The notes beneath the pieces were generated by a model. It saw only the letters and a program-made list of their open reading frames with translations, ran no database searches and was not told where the DNA came from. Positions 32,665 to 41,327 of a stretch of DNA of 53,344 nt are shown in pieces. The position numbers and the translations under genes were made by a program. The DNA is from CAYQTL01 sp964420405 (GTDB lineage: Bacteria > Acidobacteriota > Thermoanaerobaculia > Thermoanaerobaculales > Sulfomarinibacteraceae). How positions within the stretch are numbered: position 1 is the stretch's first letter; each line of letters opens with the position of its first letter. Where the stretch lies: the NCBI GenBank assembly GCA_964420405.1, contig CAYQTL010000025.1:1-53344 (forward strand), written 5' to 3'.

Positions 32665-34155
32665 TCAGCCGAGGGCCTTCTCGAGGAGGTCGCACACGGT
32701 CTCGAGGACCTGGACGCGGGCGAACCGCTTGTCCTCGCCCGCGACCAGGTGCCAGGGCGCGCGGTGGGTGCTGGTCCGCTCGACCATGTCGTGGACCGCG
32801 AGCTCGTAGCGCTCCCACTTGTCGCGGTTGCGCAGGTCCTCGTCCGTCAGCTTCCAGCGCTTGAACGGCACCTTGGCGCGGGCCTCGAAGCGGCGCGCCT
32901 GCTCCTCGGGCGAGATGTGGATCCAGAACTTGCCGAGCACGGTCCCGTGGTCCACCAGGCTGCGCTCGAAGTCGTTGATCTCGGCGTAGGCGCGGCGCCA
33001 GGCCCGCTCCTCGGCATACCCCTCGACCCGCTCCACCAGCACGCGGCCGTACCAGCTGCGGTCGAAGATGGCGAACCGGCCGGCACGGGGGATCCGGCGC
33101 CAGAACCGCCACAGGTAGTGGTGGGCCAGCTCCTCGTCGGTCGGGGCGGCGACCGGGATGACCTGGTAGCTGCGGGCGTCGAGGGCGGGCGTCAGGCGGC
33201 GGATCGCACCGCCCTTGCCGGCCGCGTCCCACCCTTCGAACACGAGCACGGTCGACACGCCGCGCTCCCGGGCCTCGCGGTGCAGCAGGTTGAGCCGACC
33301 CTGGAGCTCGTCCTTGCGCCGGGAGTAGTCGGGCTTGTCGATCCGCTGGCCGAGGTCGACGGCGGACAGCACCGTTCTCGAGCCGGGCGTGACGTGGGGC
33401 GGCGGGTCGTCGTCTCCGTTCTCGCCTGGCGTCGACCGGCCCTCGGCCGCGTCGATGCGGCGCCGCACGGCGGCGAGGATCTCGTCGGCCACCTTGAGCT
33501 CGCGGTAGCGGGAGTCGGTGCCCTCGACGATCACCCACGGGGCACGGCCGGTGCTGGTGTGGCTGATGATCCGCTCGGCCGCCGCGACGAAGTCGTCGTA
33601 CCGTTTCCAGTTCTCCCAGTCCAGCTCCGACACGCGCCACGCCTGCAGCGGGTCCTTCTCGAGGCTCTTGAGCCGCTTTCTCTGCTGCTTCCTGCCGAGG
33701 TGGAACCACAGCTTGAGGACCACCGCGCCGTCGTTGGCGAGGGTTCGCTCGAACGCCTGGATCCGCTCGAGGCGGTCCTCGAGCTCGACGTCGGAGATGC
33801 GGCTCTCGACGTGGTCCAGCAGCGGGTCGTGGTACCACGCGCTCATGAGCACGCCGGTCTCGCCGTGGCCGGGCAGGTCACGCCAGTAGCGCCAGTAGAC
33901 CGGCCGCTCGGCCTCCTCCTGGGAGGGAGGGCCGTAGGCGCGGGTGAGGATCCAGCGGGGATCCATCCAGGCATTGAGCAGGTTGGCGGTCTCGCTCTTG
34001 CCGGCGCCGTCGACCCCGGCGAGCACCAGCACCAGCGGGAAGCCGAGCTCCCGCATCCGGACCTGGGCCTCCAGCAGGTCCGCCCGCACCCGCGGGACCC
34101 GCGCCTCGTACTCCTTCTTCGACACCTTCTGGTCCAGCTCGGCGGTTTCGAACAT
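32665..34155 (-). CDS. pap: Two-domain polyphosphate kinase 2 family enzyme (polyphosphate:AMP phosphotransferase)
   Basis: 496 residues formed of two PPK2 modules. The first has the Walker A motif LAGVDGAGKSETANLLNAW and YWRYWRDLPGHGETGVLMSA; the second has FEGWDAAGKGGAIRRLTPAL, HHYLWRFWRRIPRAGRFAIF and FDRSWYGRVLVERVEG. Two fused modules are the mark of class II PPK2, which make ADP from AMP and polyphosphate in the cytoplasm. In this architecture the C-terminal module is usually the active one. A TACAAT box (34166-34171) sits ten bases before the ATG, and the GATCCC repeat lies at the -35 position. Confidence 0.9.
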   Translation of the reverse strand: MFETAELDQKVSKKEYEARVPRVRADLLEAQVRMRELGFPLVLVLAGVDGAGKSETANLLNAWMDPRWILTRAYGPPSQEEAERPVYWRYWRDLPGHGETGVLMSAWYHDPLLDHVESRISDVELEDRLERIQAFERTLANDGAVVLKLWFHLGRKQQRKRLKSLEKDPLQAWRVSELDWENWKRYDDFVAAAERIISHTSTGRAPWVIVEGTDSRYRELKVADEILAAVRRRIDAAEGRSTPGENGDDDPPPHVTPGSRTVLSAVDLGQRIDKPDYSRRKDELQGRLNLLHREARERGVSTVLVFEGWDAAGKGGAIRRLTPALDARSYQVIPVAAPTDEELAHHYLWRFWRRIPRAGRFAIFDRSWYGRVLVERVEGYAEERAWRRAYAEINDFERSLVDHGTVLGKFWIHISPEEQARRFEARAKVPFKRWKLTDEDLRNRDKWERYELAVHDMVERTSTHRAPWHLVAGEDKRFARVQVLETVCDLLEKALG

Positions 34156-34190
34156 CGTGAGGGCGATTGTAGTGGGTGATGCGGTGGTTT

Positions 34191-34217
34191 CCGATCCCGA
34201 TCCCGATCCCGATCCGG
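34191..34217. repeat. Tandem hexamer repeat (CCGATC)n
   Basis: Four and a half units of ccgatc starting at 34191. It is in the promoter region of the polyphosphate kinase gene. Similar tracts occur at 34374, 43565 and 48599. Confidence 0.75.
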
Positions 34218-34373
34218 ACGGCGGCGGTCAATCACCGTGACGACCTCCCGGAGTCCGTGCCTCGGTTTGCGCAGGTCGCGGGCGACGGGGGCCGCGCGAC
34301 ATCTCTGGGGGGATGGTGGCACGACACCCCGGCTGGGAGTGGGACGCCCGAAGCGTCTGCCGTCTCGCTGAGC

Positions 34374-34420
34374 GCATCGGGATCGGGATCGGGAACGGCA
34401 ACGGGATCGGGAACGGGGGG
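34374..34420. repeat. Tandem hexamer repeat (GATCGG)n, inverted relative to 34191
   Basis: Reads gcatcgggatcgggatcggg followed by aacggcaacgggatcgggaacgg, a mix of gggatc and gggaac units. Together with the tract at 34191 it flanks about 155 bases of gene-free sequence in inverted orientation. Confidence 0.7.
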
Positions 34421-34499
34421 AGGAGACCTGTCCGTCGGGCAGGGGTCGTCGTACGATGATGGTGATGGAGCGGGACTCCACCGGACGGCGGCAGGTGCG

Positions 34500-35720
34500 G
34501 TGTACCTGTCCGGGCTGATCCACCGCGACCGGCTGTTCGACGTGGCGGCCAGGTGGCTCGCCGACCACGTCGCCCCGTCCGACGGGCGGACGGTGACCGA
34601 GATCTTCGCCTTCGAGCGGGCGGTCACCGCGCCTCGGGTCCGGCGGTTCGTCGCCGAGCTGTGCCGCGCGGCCGGCCCCGGCGACCTGTACCTGGAGCGG
34701 ATGCGGAGCAAGGACCAGGTGCGCGAGGCGATCGTCAGCGCCGCCGCCAACCCGTCCGCGCGGGTCGCCGAGCTGATCGACTGGTACCGTCAGCTGCCCG
34801 AGGAGTACTTCCCGCGCACGCCGGTCCACATGAGCCTGGTGACGAGGCACAACGGCCGGATCGCGGCCATCATCCGCCGCAAGCGGATCCGCCGCATCGC
34901 CGACAAGGTCTCGCGGCGGATCACCGACCAGCTGCAGCAGGAGATCGCCGAGGTGGCGAGGGCGCTCGCCGGGAGTCGACCTCCCCATCCGTCGGGCCCG
35001 CTGCCGGCGAGCCACAGCCCGTCGGGGATACCGGCCGGTGTCCTCGGGGCCGCCGAGAGGCTGGTGGCGGACCGGATCCGGTCCGGCAGGATGGTGCTCG
35101 ACCCGGAAGGCCAGCGGGTCGACGACGTGATCGGCGTCAAGCTGATCGGCAGCGAGTCGGAGCTGGTCCGGGTCGAGGCGGCGTTGGACGCGCTCGACGG
35201 GACGTGGGCGTTCGAGCGCGAGGTCCACAACGGATCGTACGTGGGGACCCACTACCTGGTGGATCTCGAGCTGGATCCGGCCGACACCATCGTCGGGCGG
35301 ATGGAGGGGATCGACTGGTCGTTCGCGACCGGGCGCGGTCTCGAGCCGTCCGAGCTCGGACCACGGTTCCGGGAGTTCGTGGCCACCGCGAGCCGACGGT
35401 TCCGGGTCGAGCTGATCCTGACGACCTTCGACGACCTCGTCGAGTCCGAGTTCGGGACCTGCATCCACGAGCAGCGGATCCTCGACCAGCGCGAGCTCGC
35501 GAGCGACTTCAGCCGCATCGCCACCAACGCATCGTGGATCATCGAGTACATGCTGTCGATGGCGATCTCGCCGACCATCCTGGTCCGCGAGCTGCCGATC
35601 AAGCTGTGGGGGCGCTACGTCCGCGACACCGTCGCCCACGCCATCGCCCGTCTCGACGGCCGCGACCCGCCGGAGTGGCTGCTGCCCGCCGGGACCGAGG
35701 AGGGCCTGCTGATCCTGTGA
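34500..35720 (+). CDS. Unrecognised 406-residue cytoplasmic protein
   Basis: The frame is open from 34176, but the first 108 codons translate the hexamer repeats and low-complexity Ser/Gly, so a GTG at 34500 (VYLSGLIHRDRLFDVAARWL) was chosen; the ribosome site is weak. There are two parts. The first 150 residues are helical and charged (FERAVTAPRVRRFVAELCRA, AAIIRRKRIRRIADKVSRRI). A C-terminal domain follows: DDVIGVKLIGSESELVRVEA, NGSYVGTHYLVDLELDP, VELILTTFDDLVESEFGTCI, HEQRILDQRE. The last part recalls the RelA/SpoT nucleotidyltransferase layout (D-x-I-G-V, then Y-x-x-x-H, then E-x-x-I-x-x), but the match is loose. Function unassigned. Confidence 0.7.
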   Translation: MYLSGLIHRDRLFDVAARWLADHVAPSDGRTVTEIFAFERAVTAPRVRRFVAELCRAAGPGDLYLERMRSKDQVREAIVSAAANPSARVAELIDWYRQLPEEYFPRTPVHMSLVTRHNGRIAAIIRRKRIRRIADKVSRRITDQLQQEIAEVARALAGSRPPHPSGPLPASHSPSGIPAGVLGAAERLVADRIRSGRMVLDPEGQRVDDVIGVKLIGSESELVRVEAALDALDGTWAFEREVHNGSYVGTHYLVDLELDPADTIVGRMEGIDWSFATGRGLEPSELGPRFREFVATASRRFRVELILTTFDDLVESEFGTCIHEQRILDQRELASDFSRIATNASWIIEYMLSMAISPTILVRELPIKLWGRYVRDTVAHAIARLDGRDPPEWLLPAGTEEGLLIL

Positions 35721-35727
35721 CGCTCTG

Positions 35728-36306
35728 CTAACCGCCGGCGAGAAGTCGGTCTCGCAGGCTCGACGACAGCGCGTGCTCCGACAGCCAGATGCCGAAGAAC
35801 GCGCGCGCGAAGTCGTCGCCCTCCAGGACGCAGGTGGTCTGTCCGTTGAGCTCCAGCCGGACGGCGCCGCCGGTGTGGTAGGCGCGGTAGCGGTCGCCTT
35901 TCCGTACTGCGGTGGTGCAGGCGTACAGCTTCCGGAAGGCGTCGTCGAGCCGGCCGTCCGCGAGCTCCGGGTTGCGCCGCACCGCCTTGCGGGTGGCGCG
36001 GACGATCTGCTCGGCGGTCAGGTCGCGGTGGTAGGCGATCTCGAGCTTCTTCGGGGAGGCGTCGAGCACCTCGTCGACGGTGTCAGTGCCCGGGGGCAGG
36101 TAGACCGCCGCCGAGTAGAGGTCGAAGCCGAGGAGCTCGAGCAGGGCGGCGTTGCGGACCCAGAGGGGCCGCCCGTCGACGCGGGTCTCGGCCGCGAACG
36201 CCGCCCCGGCCTCGCAGCGGACGGTCTGCGGATCGCCGGACCCCGTCGCGGGCGCGGCCGCTCCGGTGACGGCGAGGAGCGCGAGGGGAATGAGAAGTTG
36301 TCTCAT
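35728..36306 (-). CDS. Chalcone-isomerase-like secreted protein
   Basis: 192 residues, signal peptide MRQLLIPLALLAVTGAAAPA. Family pieces: LLGFDLYSAAVYLPPGTDTV, KKLEIAYHRDLTAEQIVRAT, VRKGDRYRAYHTGGAVRLEL, and DDFARAFFGIWLSEHALSSS near the end. Bacterial members are periplasmic or exported and are thought to bind small ligands rather than isomerise chalcone. It ends convergently, a few bases from the unassigned gene at 34500. Confidence 0.82.
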   Translation of the reverse strand: MRQLLIPLALLAVTGAAAPATGSGDPQTVRCEAGAAFAAETRVDGRPLWVRNAALLELLGFDLYSAAVYLPPGTDTVDEVLDASPKKLEIAYHRDLTAEQIVRATRKAVRRNPELADGRLDDAFRKLYACTTAVRKGDRYRAYHTGGAVRLELNGQTTCVLEGDDFARAFFGIWLSEHALSSSLRDRLLAGG

Positions 36307-36314
36307 GAGCGAGG

Positions 36315-36345
36315 CAACCGACGGCTGCCGGCGATTCCTTCCAGC
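36315..36345 (+). repeat. REP-like dispersed repeat, copy 7 (partial)
   Basis: caaccgacggctgccggcga followed by ttcctt aligns with the centre of the element at 14519 (ccgacggttcggcgattcct). It fills most of the 64-base gap between two minus-strand genes. Confidence 0.4.
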
Positions 36346-36370
36346 TCGGCGCGGGCTGCCGCGACGGGAA

Positions 36371-37162
36371 TCAGCCGGGCTCGACCTCGGCCTGCTCGAC
36401 GATCACGTCGTAGCGGTAGCCGGAGCCGAAGTCGCGGTCGACGGCGACCGTTCCGGTGGCGGTGACGACGTCGCCGACCTGCACCCGGTCGTCGGTCGTC
36501 ACGGTCAGGTCGTGGGTGCCTTCGCCGGGGCTGCCGGTGCCGTCCTGCAGGTGGACCCAGTTGGTGCCCATGATGCCGGGGTTGTACTTGACGACCTCGC
36601 CCCGGACGGTGACCTCCCGCCCGGAGAGCGCCTCGCGGCGCTGCCACACCTGCTCGACCGTCAGCCCGCCCGCGGCCGGCCGCACCGCTCCCGCCTCGAC
36701 CGTCGCCTCGCGGGTTCCGATCTCGGGATGGCCGAGGGGCATCTCGACAGGTCCGGGAGGCTCGCCCTCGCGGCCGATGGTGGACGCGAAGTAGACGACG
36801 TCGAAGTCGCGGTCGAGGACCTCCGAGTGGAAGTCCTCCATCGGCATCTCGAGGGGCACGACGACGGTCTCGCCGACCGAGACCTCGAAGGTGGGTGCGG
36901 CCGCCCACACCTCGCCATCGCCGGTGTCGACCCGGACATAGGTGTAGGAGGACGCGTCCATGGTCTCGAGGACCACACCCGAGACGGTCGGCGCCGTCGC
37001 GGTGGCGTGGGCCGCGATGCCGGGGTCGCCGCCTGCGTCCGACCCGGTTCGGACGGGTTCCGGGGGGGCGGATGGGCCGGCCCCACAGGCGACGGCGAGC
37101 GCGCAGGTCGCCAGGGCGACGTGCAGGGCGACGGGACGCGAGAGACGAGCGTTCGAGAGCAT
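36371..37162 (-). CDS. OB-fold lipoprotein
   Basis: 263 residues. A type II signal peptide ends in the lipobox LAVAC-GAG (Cys at about residue 26). Two beta-barrel-like parts follow: SGVVLETMDASSYTYVRVDT with the tail VVVPLEMPMEDFHSEVLDRD, and LSGREVTVRGEVVKYNPGIM with GTNWVHLQDGTGSPGEGTHD and VQVGDVVTATGTVAVDRDFG. The second is a typical OB-fold of the kind seen in NrfJ-like or nucleic-acid-binding-type lipoproteins. GGAGG precedes the ATG. It may be a periplasmic chaperone or binding protein; the genes around it give no clear clue. Confidence 0.78.
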   Translation of the reverse strand: MLSNARLSRPVALHVALATCALAVACGAGPSAPPEPVRTGSDAGGDPGIAAHATATAPTVSGVVLETMDASSYTYVRVDTGDGEVWAAAPTFEVSVGETVVVPLEMPMEDFHSEVLDRDFDVVYFASTIGREGEPPGPVEMPLGHPEIGTREATVEAGAVRPAAGGLTVEQVWQRREALSGREVTVRGEVVKYNPGIMGTNWVHLQDGTGSPGEGTHDLTVTTDDRVQVGDVVTATGTVAVDRDFGSGYRYDVIVEQAEVEPG

Positions 37163-37888
37163 CGGGACCTCCAGAGGCCGGGACGGGACCCGCCTGTCCG
37201 GCGGAGTGCAACGCTACCACGTCTCGATCTCGTCGCCGACGCGTCGCCGCGCCGGAAGCTCGCCAGCAGGGCGGGTGCGCTCGCGGCGGCGCTCCGCCGG
37301 TATGCCGCGTCGCGGGGACGGGAGCGGTGCGGCAAATTGATACCGAATATCTTTCGGATCGAGACAAAGCCAGGATCTGTCCAGGAAATGTGGGGCGAAC
37401 CGGGGCGGATCCGTGGGCCGAGCCCGGGGCCTCGGTGCGTTCGGCAGATCCCTTCCAGGTTCCTTCGACTCTCTTCGCGAGGTGGAATCCAGGTCTGATC
37501 GTGCCTGAATCTCAGCCTCGTACATGGCTGTGTGCACGCTTGTGAAAATGCATACATGATCCGCGACTCATATGGTAGGTTCGCGTTCAGAGGCAGCGAG
37601 CGTGCTCCACAAGCAGTCCCCCCGACACCGCGCGACGTCGCCATGCCCCGGAACGGGATGGCGCGAGAGGCGAGCCGCGACCCGGCTCGTGCGACGCGGG
37701 CGGGCCGGCGGGGGCTTCGTCCAGCGCGCACTCCTCCCTCCCCACGGGGATGCACCGGACCGCGAGTCCGGCACGGCGGCCGCCCATGCGGTGGCCCGCC
37801 ACGTTCGAGATCGTCGGGTGGCCGGCACAGGAGCCGGACCTGACCCGAAGCGAGCGAGAAACCCGGGGAAAGGGGGAGTGCACGCGAG
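37163..37888. other. Long leader region of the hydrogenase operon
   Basis: A 726-base stretch with no supported gene. The part from about 37330 to 37580 is visibly richer in A and T than the rest of the window (aaattgataccgaatatctt; gtgaaaatgcatacatgatc) and may hold the promoter and regulator sites of the hyb operon. I could not find a convincing -35/-10 pair or a -24/-12 element. Confidence 0.4.
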
Positions 37889-39130
37889 ATGTCGACACCC
37901 ACCAGCAACGGGAGAGACCGGTTCCGGCCGGCAGCACGACCAGGGACCATCGGCGAGCAGCTCGAGCGCAGCGGCGTCAGCCGCCGCAGCTTCCTCGAGC
38001 TGTGCGGCAAGCTGGCCGCCCTCGCGCCGTTCGGGCTGGCTCTCACCGAGAACACCGCCACGGCGGCGTCCATCGCCTCCGCCATCGAGGGCGCGCGACG
38101 ACCGTCGGTCATCTGGCTCCACTTTCAGGACTGCACCGGCTGCAGTGAGACCCTGCTGCGGCCGACCGAGCCCGACCTCGCCCACCTCGTCTTCGACCTG
38201 ATCTCGCTGGACTACCACGAGACGCTCATGGTCGCGGCGGGCGACCGCGCCGAGGCCGCCCTCCACCAGGCGATGCACGACAACGACGGCGAGTACGTGC
38301 TGATCGTCGAGGGCTCGATCCCGACCCGGCACCGGGGCCGCTACATGACGGTCGCCGGCAAGACGGCGATCGACACCCTGGCCGAGGTGGCCGAGGGCGC
38401 GGCGGCGGTGATCGCCATCGGCTCCTGCGCCGCGTTCGGCGGCATGCCGTCGGCCGACCCGAACCCGACCGGGGCGGTCGGCGTGAACGCGCTGGTGACC
38501 GACCGGCCCGTGATCAACCTGCCGGGCTGCCCGCCGAGCCCCTACACCCTGCTCGGGGTGGTGCTGCAGTACGTCATCGGCGGATCGCTGCCCGCGCTCG
38601 ACGGGCTCAACCGACCGCTGTTCGCCTACGACCGGATGATCCACGACCACTGCCCGCGGCGGCCCCACTTCGATGCCGGCCGGTTCGCCGACCAGTTCGG
38701 CGACGACGGCCACCGCAGCGGCTGGTGCCTGTACAAGCTCGGCTGCAAGGGCCCCGACACCCACGCGCGCTGCTCGACCCACCACTTCAACGAGATCGTC
38801 GGCGCGTGGCCGATCGGGATCGGCGCGCCGTGCATCGGTTGCACCGAGGAGCACCTGGCATTCAAGGTGCCGATGTTCGACCTCGCCGACATCCACCACT
38901 TCACGCCGCCGACCACCTACCCCGCGACCGAGATGCCGACCGGCCGGATCGACCCCGTCGCCACCGGCCTGGTGGGTCTCGCGGCGGGTGCGGTGGCGGG
39001 CGGCACCTACGTCGCCTCGCGACGCTTCTCCAACTCGCCACTCGACGCCACCGTCCCGGGCGCCGGGGACGACGACGATCACGAGCCGCCGGCGCCTCCG
39101 CGCGGCGACCGGAAAGGAGATCCCTCATGA
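37889..39130 (+). CDS. hybO: [NiFe] hydrogenase small subunit, HybO-like
   Basis: 413 residues. The Tat signal SRRSFLELCGKLAAL (residues 31-45) sends the folded dimer to the periplasm. Iron-sulfur ligands: proximal DCTGCSE (C82, C85), GSC (C180), PGCPP (C214); distal H252, C255, C280, C286; medial C295, C315, C318. Position 84 is Gly and the residue after AAFGG is not Cys, so the two extra cysteines of oxygen-tolerant enzymes are absent. A C-terminal helix (PVATGLVGLAAGAVAGGTYV) can anchor it. The last four bases overlap hybA (ATGA). It passes electrons from the HybC active site to HybA. Confidence 0.93.
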   Translation: MSTPTSNGRDRFRPAARPGTIGEQLERSGVSRRSFLELCGKLAALAPFGLALTENTATAASIASAIEGARRPSVIWLHFQDCTGCSETLLRPTEPDLAHLVFDLISLDYHETLMVAAGDRAEAALHQAMHDNDGEYVLIVEGSIPTRHRGRYMTVAGKTAIDTLAEVAEGAAAVIAIGSCAAFGGMPSADPNPTGAVGVNALVTDRPVINLPGCPPSPYTLLGVVLQYVIGGSLPALDGLNRPLFAYDRMIHDHCPRRPHFDAGRFADQFGDDGHRSGWCLYKLGCKGPDTHARCSTHHFNEIVGAWPIGIGAPCIGCTEEHLAFKVPMFDLADIHHFTPPTTYPATEMPTGRIDPVATGLVGLAAGAVAGGTYVASRRFSNSPLDATVPGAGDDDDHEPPAPPRGDRKGDPS

Positions 39131-40053
39131 GCTTCAACCGCAGAGACGCCCTCAAGATCCTGGGTTGCGGCGTGGCGGGCCTCGGCGCCGCATCGGCGAC
39201 GGCGGTGGTCGGCACGACCGACGAGCCCCACGCGCACGTCCCCGAGGACGCCAGCGGGCTGCTGTACGACGCCACCACGTGCATCGGCTGCAAGGCGTGC
39301 GTCACCGCCTGCAACCGGGCCAACGGCCTGCCGCCCGACACGAGCCTCGACGGGATCCACCTGGCGCCGCCCAACCTGTCGTCCAAGACCAAGAACATCA
39401 TCCAGCTATTCAAGGACGACGAGACCGGGGAGTACTCGTTCGTCAAGCGCCAGTGCATGCACTGCCTCGACCCGGCGTGCGTGTCGGGTTGCCCGTTCGG
39501 GGCGCTCGAGAAGAAGGAGATGGGGATCGTCAAGTGGGACGGCGAGAAGTGCCTGGGGTGCCGGTTCTGCGCCATCGCCTGCCCGTACGAGATTCCCAAG
39601 TTCGACTGGGACCAGTTCAACCCGAAGATCGTCAAGTGCGAGCTGTGCGCCGACCGCCTCGCCAACGGGCAGCTCCCGGCCTGCACCGAGGCCTGCCCGA
39701 CCGAGGCGGTGATCTTCGGCCGCCGCGACGAGCTGCTCAAGGAGGCGAAGCGCCGGATCGCCCAGAACCCCGGCCTGTACCACGAGAACCGTGTGTACGG
39801 CGAGCACGAGGGCGGCGGCACCCAGGTGCTGTACCTCTCCAAGGCGAGGTTCGACGACATCGGGCTGCCGCACCTCGGCGACGTCTCGAATCCGGCCTAC
39901 GCCCTCGAGGTGCAGAGCCTGCTGTACACGTACATGGCGGTGCCGACGGTGCTGTACGCGGGTCTCGCGGCGCTGGTGCGCCGCAACTGGAACGAGCACG
40001 AGCGCGAGCACGGTGAGGGCGACCACCGGGGCTTCCCGCGGGAGCAGCTGTGA
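39127..40053 (+). CDS. hybA: Hydrogenase-2-type ferredoxin subunit, HybA-like
   Basis: 308 residues. The N-terminus has a Tat-like signal (FNRRDALKILGCGVAGLGAA). Four [4Fe-4S] motifs follow: CIGCKACVTACNRANG, CMHCLDPACVSGCPFGAL, CLGCRFCAIACPYEIP, and CELCADRLANGQLPACTEAC. A single C-terminal membrane helix (LYTYMAVPTVLYAGLAALV) ends in positive residues. It carries electrons from HybO to the quinone-reactive membrane subunit HybB. A GAAAGGAGA site precedes the ATG, and start and stop codons overlap both neighbours. Confidence 0.93.
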   Translation: MSFNRRDALKILGCGVAGLGAASATAVVGTTDEPHAHVPEDASGLLYDATTCIGCKACVTACNRANGLPPDTSLDGIHLAPPNLSSKTKNIIQLFKDDETGEYSFVKRQCMHCLDPACVSGCPFGALEKKEMGIVKWDGEKCLGCRFCAIACPYEIPKFDWDQFNPKIVKCELCADRLANGQLPACTEACPTEAVIFGRRDELLKEAKRRIAQNPGLYHENRVYGEHEGGGTQVLYLSKARFDDIGLPHLGDVSNPAYALEVQSLLYTYMAVPTVLYAGLAALVRRNWNEHEREHGEGDHRGFPREQL

Positions 40054-41327
40054 GTGCGCCGGCCGAGGGCGCCGTCTGGGAGCGGGACGTCCCCGTCTTC
40101 CGGGCGCCGCTGCTCACCGGCTGGACCTGGTTCCTGGCGCTGCTCACCCTCGTCGCGCTGGTGCTCGGGGTGGTCCGCTTCTTCTCCGACCTGGCGACCT
40201 TCTCGGGGATGACCGACGACTTCGCGTGGGGGGTCTGGAAGACCTTCAACGTGATGACGCTGACGGCCCTCGGGTCGGGCGGCCTGGCGGTGGGCATCGC
40301 CGCCTGGGTGCTCAACAGGAAGCGGCTGCACGTCGTCGTGCGGACCGCTGTCGTGACGAGCTTCTTCTTCTACCTGAGCGGCCTGCTCGGGATCATGGTC
40401 GACGTCGGCCGGCCGTGGAACTTCTTCAACGCGCTGCTGCCGTGGCGGTGGAACACCCACTCGGCGCTGTTCGAGGTCTCGATCGCGATGCCGGTGTACT
40501 GCATCGCGTTCCTGTTCTTCGAGCAGATCCCCATCTACCTGGAGCGGTTCCACTTCTTCGGCAGTCGCGTGCAGCGCAGCTGGGTGAGGCGGGTCTACCC
40601 GACGGTCCGCAAGCTGTACCCGTGGATGGTGGCCGGCGCCTACCTGGTGCCGATGGGCCACCAGTCGTCCCTCGGCGCGCTCATGCTGCTGGCCGGCAGC
40701 AAGGTCCACCCGCTGTGGCAGGGCCAGCTGCTGCCGTTCCTGTACCTCATCCAGGCGGCGGTGTGCGGCTTCGGGTTCGTGATCGCGATCCTGATGCTGT
40801 CGTGCTGGGTGTGGCGCCGGCCGCTCGACATGCGGGTGCTGGGCGAGCTCGGCAGCCTCATGTCGTGGACGATCTTCTTCTGGCTCGCGCTGCGGTTCGC
40901 GGACCTGTGGCTGCGCGACGTGCTCTACCTCGCCTTCCAGCCGTCGGTCATGGCCGGGATCTTCTGGCTCGAGACCTTCCTGGTGCTGGTGCCGGCGATC
41001 GCGATGCGGATCGACGTCCTGCGGGCCGTCCCGCGGGTGGTGTTCAACATGGCGGTGCTGGCCGCTGTCGGCGGTACCTTCTACCGGTTCGTCCCGACCA
41101 CCATCGCCTACGATCCCGGCTCGAAGGCGATCTACTTCCCGAACCTCCCCGAGGTGCTGATCACCCTCGGGCTGGTCGCGGTGGTCGGCCTCGGCTTCCT
41201 CCTCAGCGTCAAGCTGTTCGCCATCCTGCCCGCCCCCATGTCCGAGTGGAACGCGATGGTCGCGTGGGCGCGGGCCGCGTACCCGGAGATCGAGAGAGAC
41301 ACCTATGGCAACCCGATTGACGATTGA
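40050..41327 (+). CDS. hybB: Hydrogenase-2-type integral membrane subunit, HybB-like (NrfD/PsrC family)
   Basis: 425 residues, about ten transmembrane helices (e.g. WTWFLALLTLVALVLGVVRF; FFFYLSGLLGIMVDVGRPWN; LYLIQAAVCGFGFVIAILML). It belongs to the NrfD/PsrC/HybB fold, which has no haem and reduces quinone at the membrane. The GMTDDFAWGVWKTFNVMTLT segment near helix 2 is typical of HybB. GTG start overlapping the hybA stop; its end overlaps hybC by 23 bases. No cytochrome b-type subunit is encoded, as expected for a Hyb-type complex. Confidence 0.92.
   Translation: MSAPAEGAVWERDVPVFRAPLLTGWTWFLALLTLVALVLGVVRFFSDLATFSGMTDDFAWGVWKTFNVMTLTALGSGGLAVGIAAWVLNRKRLHVVVRTAVVTSFFFYLSGLLGIMVDVGRPWNFFNALLPWRWNTHSALFEVSIAMPVYCIAFLFFEQIPIYLERFHFFGSRVQRSWVRRVYPTVRKLYPWMVAGAYLVPMGHQSSLGALMLLAGSKVHPLWQGQLLPFLYLIQAAVCGFGFVIAILMLSCWVWRRPLDMRVLGELGSLMSWTIFFWLALRFADLWLRDVLYLAFQPSVMAGIFWLETFLVLVPAIAMRIDVLRAVPRVVFNMAVLAAVGGTFYRFVPTTIAYDPGSKAIYFPNLPEVLITLGLVAVVGLGFLLSVKLFAILPAPMSEWNAMVAWARAAYPEIERDTYGNPIDD

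Noticed and set aside
34176..34499. N-terminal 108 codons of the unassigned protein gene (FPIPIPIPIR ... SGSGSGTATGSGTG).
   Set aside because: They translate the hexamer repeats; a real start inside or after them is more likely.
37214..37537. A 107-codon minus-strand frame in the hydrogenase leader.
   Set aside because: No ribosome site or recognisable domain; Pro/Arg-rich composition typical of a random frame.
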